Assembly: GCA_002238945.1 (NCBI GenBank) | Contig: MPNI01000005.1 | Span: forward strand, 1 to 64,000 | DNA length: 64,000 nucleotides | Direction: 5' to 3' | Source of the DNA: Proteobacteria bacterium bin106 | GTDB taxonomy: Bacteria > Bdellovibrionota_B > Oligoflexia > Oligoflexales > Bin106 | Shown here: in pieces, positions 10,967 to 22,181 of the stretch | Layout of the letters: the number at the start of each line of letters is the position of its first letter | Numbering within the stretch: the stretch's first letter is position 1 | Notes under the pieces: model-generated | Database searches by the model: none | What the model saw: only the letters and a program-made list of their open reading frames with translations | Told to the model about the DNA's origin: nothing | Translations under genes and position numbers: made by a program

Positions 10967-11881
10967 CTAAAAATGATAGCTCAGTGAGCTATATAAAGGT
11001 GAGATACGTAAACGTAGATAAGGTTGTACTCTCATGGAAGTGGTGCTTATGTGAGCCTTTTTTTGAGAAGATAATGATCCTTGAAAGCGTTCTGTGTAAG
11101 CATCCCATATCTTAGGTGCATAATGAGGAGCTAAATAGGTTTTCACTTCAGCACCAATCACTCCACTCATAAAGTATGGTAATGCTGCTTCTTTATCCCC
11201 TAGTTCAAAAGCTATAAGCAAAGCCAGTATGCCATTCACTCCTACTCGTATCATATGAGCTTTTAAGGACCGTCTTCCTTCTTGCTTTTGCTTGGCTTTC
11301 CATAAATAACTTTCCATGATCTCATCATCTCGATGAGTGACGTTTGACAAAGATCTATAATACCTAACTGCTTTCTGTGTGGGATGAGACAGTATGAACA
11401 TCACATGTTCATACAGAGAGTACATATCAAGTATAGTATCAAGTCCTGCTATGTATCGTTTTGTTGTCGTATCATCAACTGTTTCTGTGTCTGAAAATAG
11501 AGGACGACTTTCTATGACATAATAACTATTTTTTATCAAAGAAAACCCATGATAACTGCCAAAACCATAACTCCACAGATAATGATGCCATTGATAATCA
11601 CTGAGTTTTTGATAGATAAACTCAGCACGTTCACCAACCGCAACAGAGCTTTGAGTCTGCACAGAATTTGGCACTTGCTGCATGCTAGTAGCAAGTGCCA
11701 AAGAAGAACACAGTTGAAGCCCTCCAACTAGCATTCCTAGCTTAACTAGCTTAACTAGCTTAACTAGCTTAACTAGCTTAACTAGCTTAACTAGCTTAAC
11801 TAGCTTAACTAGCTTAACTAGCTTAACTAGCTTAACTAGCTTAACTAGCTTAACAAAAAACCATCTTTTAAAGGCATTCAT
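10967..11881 (-). CDS. Exported hypothetical protein with (KLV)n repeat leader
   Basis: MNAFKRWFF(VKL)n GMLVGGLQLCSSLALATS; probable start at the internal ATG 11881 (open frame to 11971). Confidence 0.6.
   Translation of the reverse strand: MNAFKRWFFVKLVKLVKLVKLVKLVKLVKLVKLVKLVKLVKLVKLVKLGMLVGGLQLCSSLALATSMQQVPNSVQTQSSVAVGERAEFIYQKLSDYQWHHYLWSYGFGSYHGFSLIKNSYYVIESRPLFSDTETVDDTTTKRYIAGLDTILDMYSLYEHVMFILSHPTQKAVRYYRSLSNVTHRDDEIMESYLWKAKQKQEGRRSLKAHMIRVGVNGILALLIAFELGDKEAALPYFMSGVIGAEVKTYLAPHYAPKIWDAYTERFQGSLSSQKKAHISTTSMRVQPYLRLRISPLYSSLSYHF
11737..11854. repeat. 9-bp tandem repeat (ctagcttaa), about 13 copies, in frame
   Basis: Uninterrupted cttaactag iterations read directly. Confidence 0.95.
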
Positions 11882-12429
11882 CACACAAAAAGACTTAACA
11901 CAATAATGGAAGCTAGCCAAGCTGTGACGGCTTGTATTCACATGGCTTGTATTCCAACAGCCTCTATCCATAAGCTCCTCGTTATGATGGTGGGTTCTAC
12001 TTGCATAGTTATGTGGTCTTTATTTCTATTTTTTTGTTATTTTGTTATTTTCTTAGGTTAGATAGTCAGCAGCTAAGAGATAAACTATTAGCTGCAACTG
12101 TTCATATATCTTAACTATTTTACAAGCTTACAGGTTATCTCAACTGAAATCTAGCACAAGCCTAAAGAGAAATTTATGGTAACAGGCATCATAGCAAGCC
12201 ATAGCAAGCCATAGCAAGGAAAGCCCATCTATGACTCTTGATGACTGTTTGGAGTAATTAAGCTATCATGACACATGTGACTGCAGCGTCATAAAGAACA
12301 TGATGAGTCGATACTATCCAAAAAAAGCAAAGAGAGTACGATAGAGATGTATATTTAGAAACTCATAGAAGAACATATCATGCATTAAAGAATATATTAC
12401 CATCCATCACACAACAACCACTACTCATA

Positions 12430-13407
12430 ATGATGAAGCATATCTACAAGAATGCCCCTGCCATAGCGGCTCTTGCTACAAGTGCTGCAAGAGAGAATAT
12501 GAGGCGGCTAAGGCAAGTTACCAGACTACTTACTAGAATACGATGCAGACCAAAAGCATACTGGCTAGACTTTCTTTTGCATTTTAAGAATCAAAGCCAG
12601 AACAACAGCAAGAACAACATCAAGAACAACATCAAGAACAAAAACAGACTTAGATTCAAAAGTTGGCATCTCAGAGCTACCATAGCGGTTATGGTGTGTG
12701 CGTTACTTGGTTTTTTATTGGCTCCTTGCTTTGCTACTTTGAGAGCATTTAGTCATGGTGAGGTATGGCAGCAACGAGGATATGATCACCGAGGACATCC
12801 ACAAACTGTGGTCATGAGAAAGGGATATCCTGGTTGGACAGATTACAAGGATATCTCTAAGTATTTTATTCACGCACTTTTATCTGCTGAGGATAGTCGT
12901 TTTTTTCTTCATCATGGTATCGATATCCGTGAGATCTGGCAGTCACTTTTGTTGAATATAGAAAAAGGAAAAATCATACGAGGTGGCTCGACAATCACTC
13001 AACAGGTGGTGAAAATGGTAGGGTTATCTCAACACAAGACTTTACTACGTAAAATAAGAGAAGTATTCGGAGCTCTTGTGGTAGACAGTGTGTTGAGTAA
13101 GGAAGATATTTTAGGCTGGTATATCAACCTTGTTTATTTTGGCTCAGGAGCATATGGTATCCATGAGGCAGCACAATATTATTTTGATACGCATCCATCT
13201 TCACTGACAGTAGCAGAGTCTATTCACTTGGCCATGATTTTACCTGGACCTCACATCCGATCACGATCTTTAAGAGAAAAATCGTTGAGTGTTTTTGGAA
13301 GAAAGCGTTTTAAGAAGCTTCTCAGTGAGATGTATAACAGTCATTATATCACCACAAAACAATATCAAGTGGCTGTACGTACTGGCAACTTTGGCAGTCC
13401 TCTATAG
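12430..13407 (+). CDS. Monofunctional GT51 peptidoglycan transglycosylase
   Basis: ALLSAEDSRFFLHHGID, RGGSTITQQVVKM, KIREVFGALVVDSVLSKEDILGWYINLVYFGSGAYGIHEAAQYYF; single N-terminal TM; no transpeptidase domain. Confidence 0.9.
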   Translation: MMKHIYKNAPAIAALATSAARENMRRLRQVTRLLTRIRCRPKAYWLDFLLHFKNQSQNNSKNNIKNNIKNKNRLRFKSWHLRATIAVMVCALLGFLLAPCFATLRAFSHGEVWQQRGYDHRGHPQTVVMRKGYPGWTDYKDISKYFIHALLSAEDSRFFLHHGIDIREIWQSLLLNIEKGKIIRGGSTITQQVVKMVGLSQHKTLLRKIREVFGALVVDSVLSKEDILGWYINLVYFGSGAYGIHEAAQYYFDTHPSSLTVAESIHLAMILPGPHIRSRSLREKSLSVFGRKRFKKLLSEMYNSHYITTKQYQVAVRTGNFGSPL

Positions 13408-13480
13408 CCGGTGATATAGAATCGCAATGACAGTTTAAGTATGCCATGAAAGTTGGATAATAGGGAGGATACTATGAGCC

Positions 13481-15925
13481 ATGACTCGCCATAAAGATAA
13501 AAACATCAAAAAACATCCTAAAAAAACCACCAGATCTCCTCGCCGTTTTCCATCTGCAGCAGGTGTGTCATCATCTGATCATGACAGAGGCAATGATCAG
13601 AGAAAAAAGGGTCCTGGCAGGCCGTATCGTTTGCATGGACGTTCATATGATAGTAAAAGCTCTTACACAAAAGTCCCTCGTCTTTTTCCATCTAAAGAAA
13701 AGCGTGAGCTTGCTGTCTGTCGTAGTCAAGAACAACTCAAAGAGTGGCATAAGCAGAGTGCTCGTACAGGACAGCATATTACAGAAACGCATCATCTTGA
13801 TCGTTTAGACCTTCTTGATACATGGCAAGCTGATGCTTTTGAAGCTTTGATGAAAGGCAGTCATGTGGTGGTGGATGCACCTACCACAGCTGGTAAAACC
13901 CGTATTGTGGAAACATTTTTGTTTTCCAAGCTTGCCACAAACTCTACCTTGCAACCTTTCCGTGCTTGCTACACCTGTCCTGTAAAATCTCTTGCCAATG
14001 ACAAGTTAATGGAGATGCGATCTTTGTTTGGTGAAGATAAGGTAGGTATCAATACCGGTGATATCAAACATAATCTTGATGCTCCACTCATTGTGGCTAC
14101 TTTAGAGAGTTATCGCAATTCTCTATTAGGTTTAGATATACGCCTTCCTATTCATTTAGTCATTTTTGATGAATATCATTATATTCAAGACTTTGCCCGT
14201 GGCAGTTCTTGGGAAGAAGCTATCATTCTCTCAGATCCAGCTAGTCAGCTATTACTGCTCAGCGCTTCTGTGGCTAATAGTGATGATTTTGCCACATGGA
14301 TCCAAGGCATACATAATCATCCTACCGTTCATATTCGTACAGAAAAAAGGCCCGTACCTCTAAAGAACATGATTTTTGATGGTGATCATTGGTTTTTAGA
14401 AAAATACGTTCCCCATTTTTCTAAAAACCCTCACAGCACACCTGAAGATATAATCCCCTACTCTATTCTTGTAAAATCTTTAGCACAAGCTGAAGCCGAA
14501 GCGCTCACACCTTGTTTGGTTTACACAGGTAAGCGACTTTCTTGTGAGCGTTTAGCTAAAGTATTTGCTAGAAGACTCAAACCTTTAGATCCCCTTAAAA
14601 GTCGCAAGCTAAGTGAAGATTTTGATCATGCTTTAAGCACATACAAAGCCACAGAACTTTGTTCTCACGCTTACCGCAAAATGTTGGTTCATGCTGGAGT
14701 GGCATATCATCATTCCGGCCTACCTCCTCCTTTACGTATCAGCGTAGAAGCTTTGATTAAACAAGGCCAGTTACGTATTTGTGTTGCAACTTCTGGATTA
14801 AGTTTGGGTATTAACTTTGCAGTACGTTCAGCTTTGATTGCTGATGGTAAACGTCCTGGGGATCAAGGGGTAATGGAATATCCTCCCTCAGATATTCTTC
14901 AGATGCTCGGTCGTGCTGGAAGACGTGGCAGTGATATGGTGGGTTATTCTTTATGGCCCACACACAAACATTATCAAGCCTTTGGCGGAGCTGAGCGTGA
15001 AGGTATTACGCCTCGTCTCAAATATGATCCCAGCACGTTTTTAGGACTATTAGAAAAAGGATTATCTTTAACAACCATTGAAACTTTGTATCGTAAAAGT
15101 TTTCAATATTACTTTGCTAAAGAACATCGCGTAAAGCTTATCTCTGGGAGTCGTTTAACCAAGTTTTTAGCACCTAAAACATCACTACCATGTAAAGATG
15201 TTTCGGCGATGTATGTCTTTCATAAATGGCAATCAGAGAAAGGTGGCATGTGTGGTGGATGTTCACATAGAGAGTTATGTCATCCATTTATCACTTCTTC
15301 GCTCGATGATCATCTCTCTAAGTTGCATTACCACCTTCATAGTATCGGTGCTATTAACGATCAAGAAGCTCTTACATCTTATGGAGGCATTGCTAAGTAT
15401 TTTCCTCATCCAGGAGGACTCTACATTGCAAAATTATTAACTAGTGGCTTTAAACAAACACGATCGATCACCGATCTTGCTGAAATTATGGCAAGCTTCA
15501 GCTTAGCTTTTTACAAGTCCATCGATTCTGCAACTCACTACTCACTACCTGTTAATGAAAAAAATTACCGACGTTCATTAGCTAAGCTGTATCCTACAGA
15601 ACTTTTCAGCCATCTCTATGATATGCCTTTTCGTGGCAAAAAAGTACTTTCACTCATTGATTGTAACCCTGAAGCTGGTTATTTGATTAAACGCTGGATC
15701 ATGAATGATAGCTGGGAAGAGTTGATTCATGAGGTTTGTCATCGCTATTTTGCCAGTGGTGATGTGTTTTCTCTTATCTACAAAACAGCCAACTACCTAC
15801 AATCCTTAGCTCAATCAAAATTGCCCATGAGCAAAGAAGCACGAGATTTACGCGCTCATCTTCTCAGACCTCCACTGGACTACATTATGCCACCAGGAGA
15901 GAACAACCAGAAAGTCAAATCATAA
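13481..15925 (+). CDS. Ski2-like DEAD/DEAH-box superfamily 2 helicase
   Basis: DAPTTAGKTRIVE (Walker A-like), FDEYHYI, LLSASVAN, HHSGLPPPLR, ATSGLSLGINFAV, QMLGRAGRRGSD. Confidence 0.9.
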   Translation: MTRHKDKNIKKHPKKTTRSPRRFPSAAGVSSSDHDRGNDQRKKGPGRPYRLHGRSYDSKSSYTKVPRLFPSKEKRELAVCRSQEQLKEWHKQSARTGQHITETHHLDRLDLLDTWQADAFEALMKGSHVVVDAPTTAGKTRIVETFLFSKLATNSTLQPFRACYTCPVKSLANDKLMEMRSLFGEDKVGINTGDIKHNLDAPLIVATLESYRNSLLGLDIRLPIHLVIFDEYHYIQDFARGSSWEEAIILSDPASQLLLLSASVANSDDFATWIQGIHNHPTVHIRTEKRPVPLKNMIFDGDHWFLEKYVPHFSKNPHSTPEDIIPYSILVKSLAQAEAEALTPCLVYTGKRLSCERLAKVFARRLKPLDPLKSRKLSEDFDHALSTYKATELCSHAYRKMLVHAGVAYHHSGLPPPLRISVEALIKQGQLRICVATSGLSLGINFAVRSALIADGKRPGDQGVMEYPPSDILQMLGRAGRRGSDMVGYSLWPTHKHYQAFGGAEREGITPRLKYDPSTFLGLLEKGLSLTTIETLYRKSFQYYFAKEHRVKLISGSRLTKFLAPKTSLPCKDVSAMYVFHKWQSEKGGMCGGCSHRELCHPFITSSLDDHLSKLHYHLHSIGAINDQEALTSYGGIAKYFPHPGGLYIAKLLTSGFKQTRSITDLAEIMASFSLAFYKSIDSATHYSLPVNEKNYRRSLAKLYPTELFSHLYDMPFRGKKVLSLIDCNPEAGYLIKRWIMNDSWEELIHEVCHRYFASGDVFSLIYKTANYLQSLAQSKLPMSKEARDLRAHLLRPPLDYIMPPGENNQKVKS

Positions 15926-16186
15926 AGCAAACGTTTCATCACCCCATAACACTCTACACCTATCCTCACACCTTCTCTCCTCACACACCCTCTCTATTAA
16001 GTGGATAAAAAGAGTTTTATAGTAAAAATTTCAAAAAATCCATAACAAACATACAACCTCATCACTTTAAACCTAGCTTTAACATCTCAAAGTCAGTAAA
16101 AATCCTAACCTACCAAAATAACAGACTTTTTTGTGAAACGTATTCTTAAATGCACACACTACAGATCTCTGATGTTTGATCAAAAA

Positions 16187-17857
16187 TCATGATATTTTAT
16201 AAGGTCTAGTTGAGTACTGTATGCCAAAAGTTTTATAGATTTTTTCTGCTTCTTTAGACAGTTCCCTCGCTATTCCATAAGCATCAGAAAACTTTTTTCT
16301 GCTATCACAAACAACATATGTTTCAACGTCTCTCAAAGTATCTAAGATTTTTTGAGGAGCATAAGAAATACCAACTTTCTTAAGTTCTATCGCCGTATAC
16401 TTAAGCAAGACATATGTTAAAAAACATATAAATATGTGAGCGTATATGCGCTCTGCTTTCCAGTGATAAATAGGATGCATGCTCAAAGTATGCTCATTGA
16501 TCATAAACTGCTTTTCTGTCTTGCATAGACGACGATAATTTTTAAATATAGCTTGTGGTTTCGCAGTTCTGTTTGTACAAAGACCATAGATACCATCCCA
16601 TTGATAATCTTCTGCTATCTTATTTCGATCAACAACATAAGATACGCCTTTTTTAGAAGAAACTTTTTTTACATAACGACCTATGTCTTTATACATCTCA
16701 ATACTGCTGGCTGCTATCGAATCTTCTTTACCAACAAATTTATTTAGCTTTTTTAAAATTTCTTCTCTTTTCATTCTGTCTCTTACGCAACGACTTTCAT
16801 TATATGATATGACAAACCTTCGATTCTTGTGACGCAATTCACAATATTGACTTTGTGAATATAACAGTATATCTTCATTATTAATTTTAGTTTGCATTTT
16901 TTCTTTAAAATCTAATATGTCTTTTTTAATCTTCACAGGAAGATTATTAAGAGTGATACGAACTATATACTCTGCTCTAGTACCATCTTTTTTTTCCTTA
17001 AGAGAATCTAAATAACTCAGATTTTTATCTAAAAACATACTCCTATCTGCTACCAGAGATATTTTTTTGATAGATTGTTGTTTTATATAGGGATCCATAA
17101 CCTCAGATAACGTTTTAGAATCAGCCATATTTTCTTGAAATACTTCAAAAGATAGTGGCATCCCGCTTTCATCTGACAAAATAGCCAGAACAATTTGAAC
17201 TTCTCCATTTTTTGCATCTTTTTCATCTTCAAAATCTTGAAGATTGTCTTCACGTACTGATTTAAAGTAGAGTGTGGTGACATCAAAAAGCAATAACTTG
17301 AGATGTTTTCTACCAGCTAAAAGAGTCTGAAAAATCTGCTTTTTTAAGTCTTCTTTACTATCTGAAACACGATCCATCATAAATAAAATTCTTCTCAAAG
17401 ATATTTCTTTATTCAAATACCTTTGAAGTTTCAATGAGCTCTCACTTTTACTACATGACTCATAAGCATGCATTAACACAACATACTTAAGTACTTCGTT
17501 AAGATTTGTTGTATTTCTCCCTTTTGTCAAAAGCTTTGAGAAATTCAATTTTTCATAAATATGTCCAAAGATGTCTTCAAAGCCTTTATTATATCTTGAT
17601 CCTCCCACAAGATCATAGATGTTGATATGATTCTCTGGAGATGGAGAAAGATTAGGAAGCGCAATCTTTCCGTTTTTGTAGTCTTCTATGATTCCCTTTC
17701 CAATTTTTTGAAATCGTTTGATCTCTTCAGGATCTTTTGACTGACCAATGGTTTTAACAGTACGATTAGTAGGTGTGCCGGTGTCTTTTTTTCGATATGC
17801 TACCACGAGTCGAACTACAGTGGCTCCACTTTTTAACTTAGGACATGACATAAACAT
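16187..17857 (-). mobile_element. IS1634-family (IS4-like DDE) transposase; terminal inverted repeats not resolved
   Basis: N-terminus VRLVVAYRKKDTGTPTNRTVKTIGQSKDPEEIKRF, LLLFDVTTLYF, VADRSMFLDKNL, C-terminal YHWKAERIYAHIFICFLTYVL typical of IS1634 transposases. Confidence 0.85.
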
Positions 17858-18269
17858 ACTTTACTCCATTTTTATGGCCTTTTATGGTGATCAAGACGGC
17901 TGGTAACAATCAAGCTGGCAATCAAAATGACGATTAAGATCGTAATCACTGTAGGTTATTACATTATAATAACCTTAAAAAACACTACAACACTCTACAA
18001 CACTCTACAACAGACAGAACAATATAGTAGCTGTTACGTGATGATTATTACCTAATGTGTTGATAAATCAAGCAAAAAACATGCCTTCGTTTAAATCGTT
18101 ACTTAAAATGAAGAAAGATTTTTTAAGTTTCGTAACACCTTAAATATCAAAATCATAAACAAACAAGGCTTTGCTAGCTAACAAAACCTCGCTTAAATGA
18201 CCCAAGAAAGACATGCTCCGTTTAGGATATCACAAGAGATGCTCAAGAGAGAAAAACCATCAATACGTA

Positions 18270-19820
18270 TTATCTGCAATCAAATATGTACAACTGATTA
18301 GCTTTTAAACAATCACTCATATTTTCTTGAAATTGAGGGTTTTTGTAGATATTTGCGTTAAAGATAGCTTCTTGTGGGTTATCTTTGAGATACTGGGAGG
18401 GATCAGTGACTAAGCCTTCTAGTATTCTCGTTCGACTCACTCTACTCATAAATTCACTTACACTGGAGGTCTTAAAAAAGAATAATATCCAATCATCATG
18501 CAATGCATTGATCATAGACAAAAGTCTTTTAACATCAGCAACATAGGCACTTCCCAGTGCTTCTATTTTAGATGTTATCACAGAATGCAAAGTAAGTTTC
18601 ATCCAAACAGGATCGGAGATGCTGCCCGTTTCAAAATTGCTAGAAGCGTACTTGCTGCCTAGGGAGTCTTTCCATTTTGCCGCAGAGTCACCTTTGAAGG
18701 GACTCGGGTCTTCAAGTAAAGCACGGTTGTATAGCTCTAAGCAATCAGAGAACTTGAGCTGGTTAAGCCCTGGCGAGGCACATGCTTCTTTTAAGATGCT
18801 TGGCAACTGTGCAGCAATATTTACAAGTAATGGTCGGGTATAGAGAGCATACCCGTCTTTAACAAGGTTGAGGCCTTGGAACTCTACAAGCGTTCCGTTT
18901 TTGATGAGTTTGAGAATATCAGCGAGGAGATAATACGAAGCATCGATGATATATTGATCTTCAAGGTTATGGTTTTGTTCTTCTATTGATAAAGATGAAC
19001 CCTTTTTTTGAAGAAGAGAACGAAAGAAATTGATTTTTTTATCACCCTGAAAATCTCCGGGAATATGAAGAGACTTTATAGCCTTTAGAATAACAGCATC
19101 TTTGAATCTTTGATAGTCTTCAGCTTTGATGCTGTATTTATTAAGCAAAGCTTCAAAAATCTCATCGTCCACGTTTTCAAAAAGTGGTGTTGTATCACTT
19201 TCTGTCAAAGTAGCATATGTTTCTCTTTGATCATCCGTACCCGTACTCACCACAGGAGGCGGTACAGGTTTTGGATCAGGTGATGATGATGAGCCTAGCA
19301 GATCCTCTCCGTTAGATGTAGCTAGATTGTTATATTCATTGTTGCCAGCTGAGCTTGATGAAAGCAAAACGCCTTCGCTGGCAGCAAATTTTTCTGCTAG
19401 ATAACCCACAACCACAGCTCCTCCAGCAAGAGAAAGGGCCCACTTTGTCAGTGCCGTTTTGGGTAACCAATGTAGATGTTTGCTCCACGAACCAGCAGCA
19501 CCAAGAAGAGCTGCTCCTGTAACCGGTAGGACAGCAGCTGCAGAATTATAAACCTCTGTGAAGTCCTGAGCTAAGAGCTGCTCATCTTCAAGAGTGAATG
19601 CTTCAGCAAAACAGGAATCACTTCCAGATTGTTGATCATCAGACAGCTCACTTGAAGTACACGAGCTTAACGTAAATGTTTGACCGGTGTCTCTTAGAAG
19701 ATAATAATTTTCTGGTGTGCTATTTTTGCTGGCATCACTTTCACTGGCAAATGCTTGCGAAGAGAATATACAAAGCCATAGTAGGGATAGTGCTGTAGCT
19801 ATGTGTTTTTGATGGTGCAT
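18270..19820 (-). CDS. Exported TM protein, family X paralog 1
   Basis: Signal peptide, ...HLHWLPKTALTKWALSLAGGAVVVGYLAEKFA... TM segment, PDPKPVPPPVV linker, helical C-terminus. Start by homology at M of MHHQKHIATALSL. Confidence 0.7.
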   Translation of the reverse strand: MHHQKHIATALSLLWLCIFSSQAFASESDASKNSTPENYYLLRDTGQTFTLSSCTSSELSDDQQSGSDSCFAEAFTLEDEQLLAQDFTEVYNSAAAVLPVTGAALLGAAGSWSKHLHWLPKTALTKWALSLAGGAVVVGYLAEKFAASEGVLLSSSSAGNNEYNNLATSNGEDLLGSSSSPDPKPVPPPVVSTGTDDQRETYATLTESDTTPLFENVDDEIFEALLNKYSIKAEDYQRFKDAVILKAIKSLHIPGDFQGDKKINFFRSLLQKKGSSLSIEEQNHNLEDQYIIDASYYLLADILKLIKNGTLVEFQGLNLVKDGYALYTRPLLVNIAAQLPSILKEACASPGLNQLKFSDCLELYNRALLEDPSPFKGDSAAKWKDSLGSKYASSNFETGSISDPVWMKLTLHSVITSKIEALGSAYVADVKRLLSMINALHDDWILFFFKTSSVSEFMSRVSRTRILEGLVTDPSQYLKDNPQEAIFNANIYKNPQFQENMSDCLKANQLYIFDCR

Positions 19821-20309
19821 TAAAGCAAGCTCCATAAAAAAATCTGTGATCATGAGACTCATAGACCAGACGTTATAATAACAAGCAGCGGTCATTATCG
19901 ATTACATATGATATGCAAACGATGATTAAATGGATAGTACACTACAATAAAAGTAAGTTCAATGCTAAAGAATATCTACGATTTGCTATAACATCAACAT
20001 GCATATGTTATTTCCCAGGCTTTTAAGACCACTCAAAGCTTCACTGGTACATGTCTATTATAATAGAAAAATATAGCAGAATCAAAAGTCAACAGAGCTA
20101 CGCATCCTTTATGTACCGTATATAACTTATATAACAGGGATCTAGCAAGGAATCTAAAAATTTGTGGTATGTTTTTGTTGCCATACTTCAGTTAAATAAG
20201 TAAAAATAGATTACCATCGTATCACCACTAAAACTGCTAGCACTATGACTCATAGAAGCATAGCTATATAGTCTGAAAAGATTACACGTACAGTTTAAAA
20301 TCTCAAAAA

Positions 20310-20349
20310 GTGACACAGTGATACAGTGATACAGTGATACAGTGATACA
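20310..20349. repeat. 8-bp intergenic tandem repeat (cagtgata)n
   Basis: acagtgatacagtgatacagtgatacagtgatacat. Confidence 0.9.
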
Positions 20350-20368
20350 TAAGTGACGATATAAAAAA

Positions 20369-20400
20369 TGCGAGGTTTTGATAGCTATCAAAACCTCGCA
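20369..20400 (-). terminator. 32-bp perfect palindrome plus T-run, intrinsic terminator of 20503-22038
   Basis: tgcgaggttttgatagctatcaaaacctcgca; minus strand continues as TTTTTTAT. Confidence 0.85.
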
Positions 20401-20502
20401 TAACTCAAAAAACAGCTAATCAAAAAACAGCTAATCAAAAAAACAACTAGGGCCAGTTCAAACATCACAAGAGACGCCCAAAAGTTAGAAAATCATCAGT
20501 GC

Positions 20503-22038
20503 TTAATAGGTCATGTCAAATGCGTGCCAATCAACAGCTTTTAAAGAATCACCCATATTTTTTTGAAAGTCAGGGTTTTTATAGATATTCACATTAAAAA
20601 GAGCTTCTCGTGGGTGATCTTTGAGATACTGTGAAGGGTCAATAGACAGGCTTTGTAGTACTCTTGTGCGACTATATCTAGTAAATGGATCTTCTCTAGA
20701 AATCTCAAAAAAGAACCACATCATATGGTCATGAAATTCAATGACAGCAGGCAGAAAGCTTTTGACATCAGCAGCATAGGCACTTTCCAATTCTTCTATT
20801 CTAGATGTTATCACAGAATGCAAAGTGAGTTTCATCCAAACAGGATCCGAGCTGCTGCCCGTTTTGAAGTCGCTAAGAGCGTATTTGCCATCTAGAAAAT
20901 TTCCTGGTTCTACTGCAGAGTTAGTATCAAAGGGACTCGAATCTTCAAGTAAGCCATGACTATATAGCTCTAAACAGTCAGAGAACTCAAGATGACTAAG
21001 CCCTGGCGAAGCACATGCCTCTTTTAAGATATTTGGCATCTGTGCAGCAACATTTACAAGTAATGGTCGCAAATAGAGAGCATATCCGTCTTCAACAAGG
21101 CTAAGATCTTGGAATTGTTCAAGTGCTCCGTTTTTTATGAGTTTGAGGACATCAGCAAGGAGATAATACGAAGCATCGAATATATACCGATTTTCAATAA
21201 AGTACTGTTGGCGCTCTTTTGATAGATATCCCAATTTTTGAGGAGCTTCATAATAAAAATTTCTTTTTTTCACACTTTGCAAAGTTCCGGGAACATGAAG
21301 CTTACCTAAAGCCTTTAAGGCAACAGCATCTTTGAACCTTTGATAGTCTTCAGCTTTAATGTTACGCTCATTGAGTAAAGCTTGAAAAGCTTCATCGTCC
21401 ATGCTTTCAAACAGTGGTGTTCTACCAGTTTGTGTGTAACTAGTTTGTCTTTTTGTTTTTTTACTTGCATCCCAACGTAGCACAGGAGGTGGTACAGGTG
21501 TTGGATCAGGTGATGATGAGCCTAGCAGATCCTCTTCGTTAGATGTAGCTAGATTGCTATATTCATTGTTGCCAGCTGAGCTTGATGAAAGAAAAACGCC
21601 TTCGCTGGCAGCAAATTTTTCTGCTAGATAACCCACAACCACAGCTCCTCCAGCAAGAGAAAGGGCCCACTTTGTCAGTGCCGTTTTGGGTAACCAATGT
21701 AGATGTTTGCTCCACGAACCAGCAAGAAGAGCTGCTCCTGTAACCGGTAGGACAGCTGCAGAACTATAAACCTCTGTGAAGTCCTGAGCTAAGAGCTGCT
21801 CATCTTCAAGAGTGAATGCTTCAGCAAAACAGAAATCACTTCCAGCTTGTTGATCATCAGACAGCTCACTTGAAGTACACGAGCTTAACGTAAATGTTTG
21901 ACCGGTGTCTCTTAGAAGATAATAATTTTCTGGTGTACTATTTTTGCTGGCATCACCTTCACTGGCAAATGCTTGCGAAGAGAATATACAAAGCCATAGT
22001 AGGGATAATGCTGTAGCTACGTGTTTTTGGCGGTACAT
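20503..22038 (-). CDS. Exported TM protein, family X paralog 2
   Basis: Nearly identical N-terminal third to 18270-19820; diverged C-terminus. Confidence 0.75.
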   Translation of the reverse strand: MYRQKHVATALSLLWLCIFSSQAFASEGDASKNSTPENYYLLRDTGQTFTLSSCTSSELSDDQQAGSDFCFAEAFTLEDEQLLAQDFTEVYSSAAVLPVTGAALLAGSWSKHLHWLPKTALTKWALSLAGGAVVVGYLAEKFAASEGVFLSSSSAGNNEYSNLATSNEEDLLGSSSPDPTPVPPPVLRWDASKKTKRQTSYTQTGRTPLFESMDDEAFQALLNERNIKAEDYQRFKDAVALKALGKLHVPGTLQSVKKRNFYYEAPQKLGYLSKERQQYFIENRYIFDASYYLLADVLKLIKNGALEQFQDLSLVEDGYALYLRPLLVNVAAQMPNILKEACASPGLSHLEFSDCLELYSHGLLEDSSPFDTNSAVEPGNFLDGKYALSDFKTGSSSDPVWMKLTLHSVITSRIEELESAYAADVKSFLPAVIEFHDHMMWFFFEISREDPFTRYSRTRVLQSLSIDPSQYLKDHPREALFNVNIYKNPDFQKNMGDSLKAVDWHAFDMTY

Positions 22039-22181
22039 AAAAGCAAACTCCTTGAAAAAAAATCAATGATGATGAGACTTATGAACTAGACTGAAAAAAA
22101 TAGATAGCGGTCATTATTGGATTACAGACTATATGCAAACGCTCGTTAAACTACTACCACGTAACAAAAGTAAGCTCAATA

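Noticed and set aside
11737-11854. Possible CRISPR-like array
   Set aside because: Units are 9 bp, contiguous and without spacers; a simple satellite in a coding frame. The other repeat arrays inspected likewise lack spacers.
16000-18000. Terminal inverted repeats/target duplication of the IS1634 element
   Set aside because: Looked for matching ends on both sides of the transposase; no convincing pair found by eye.
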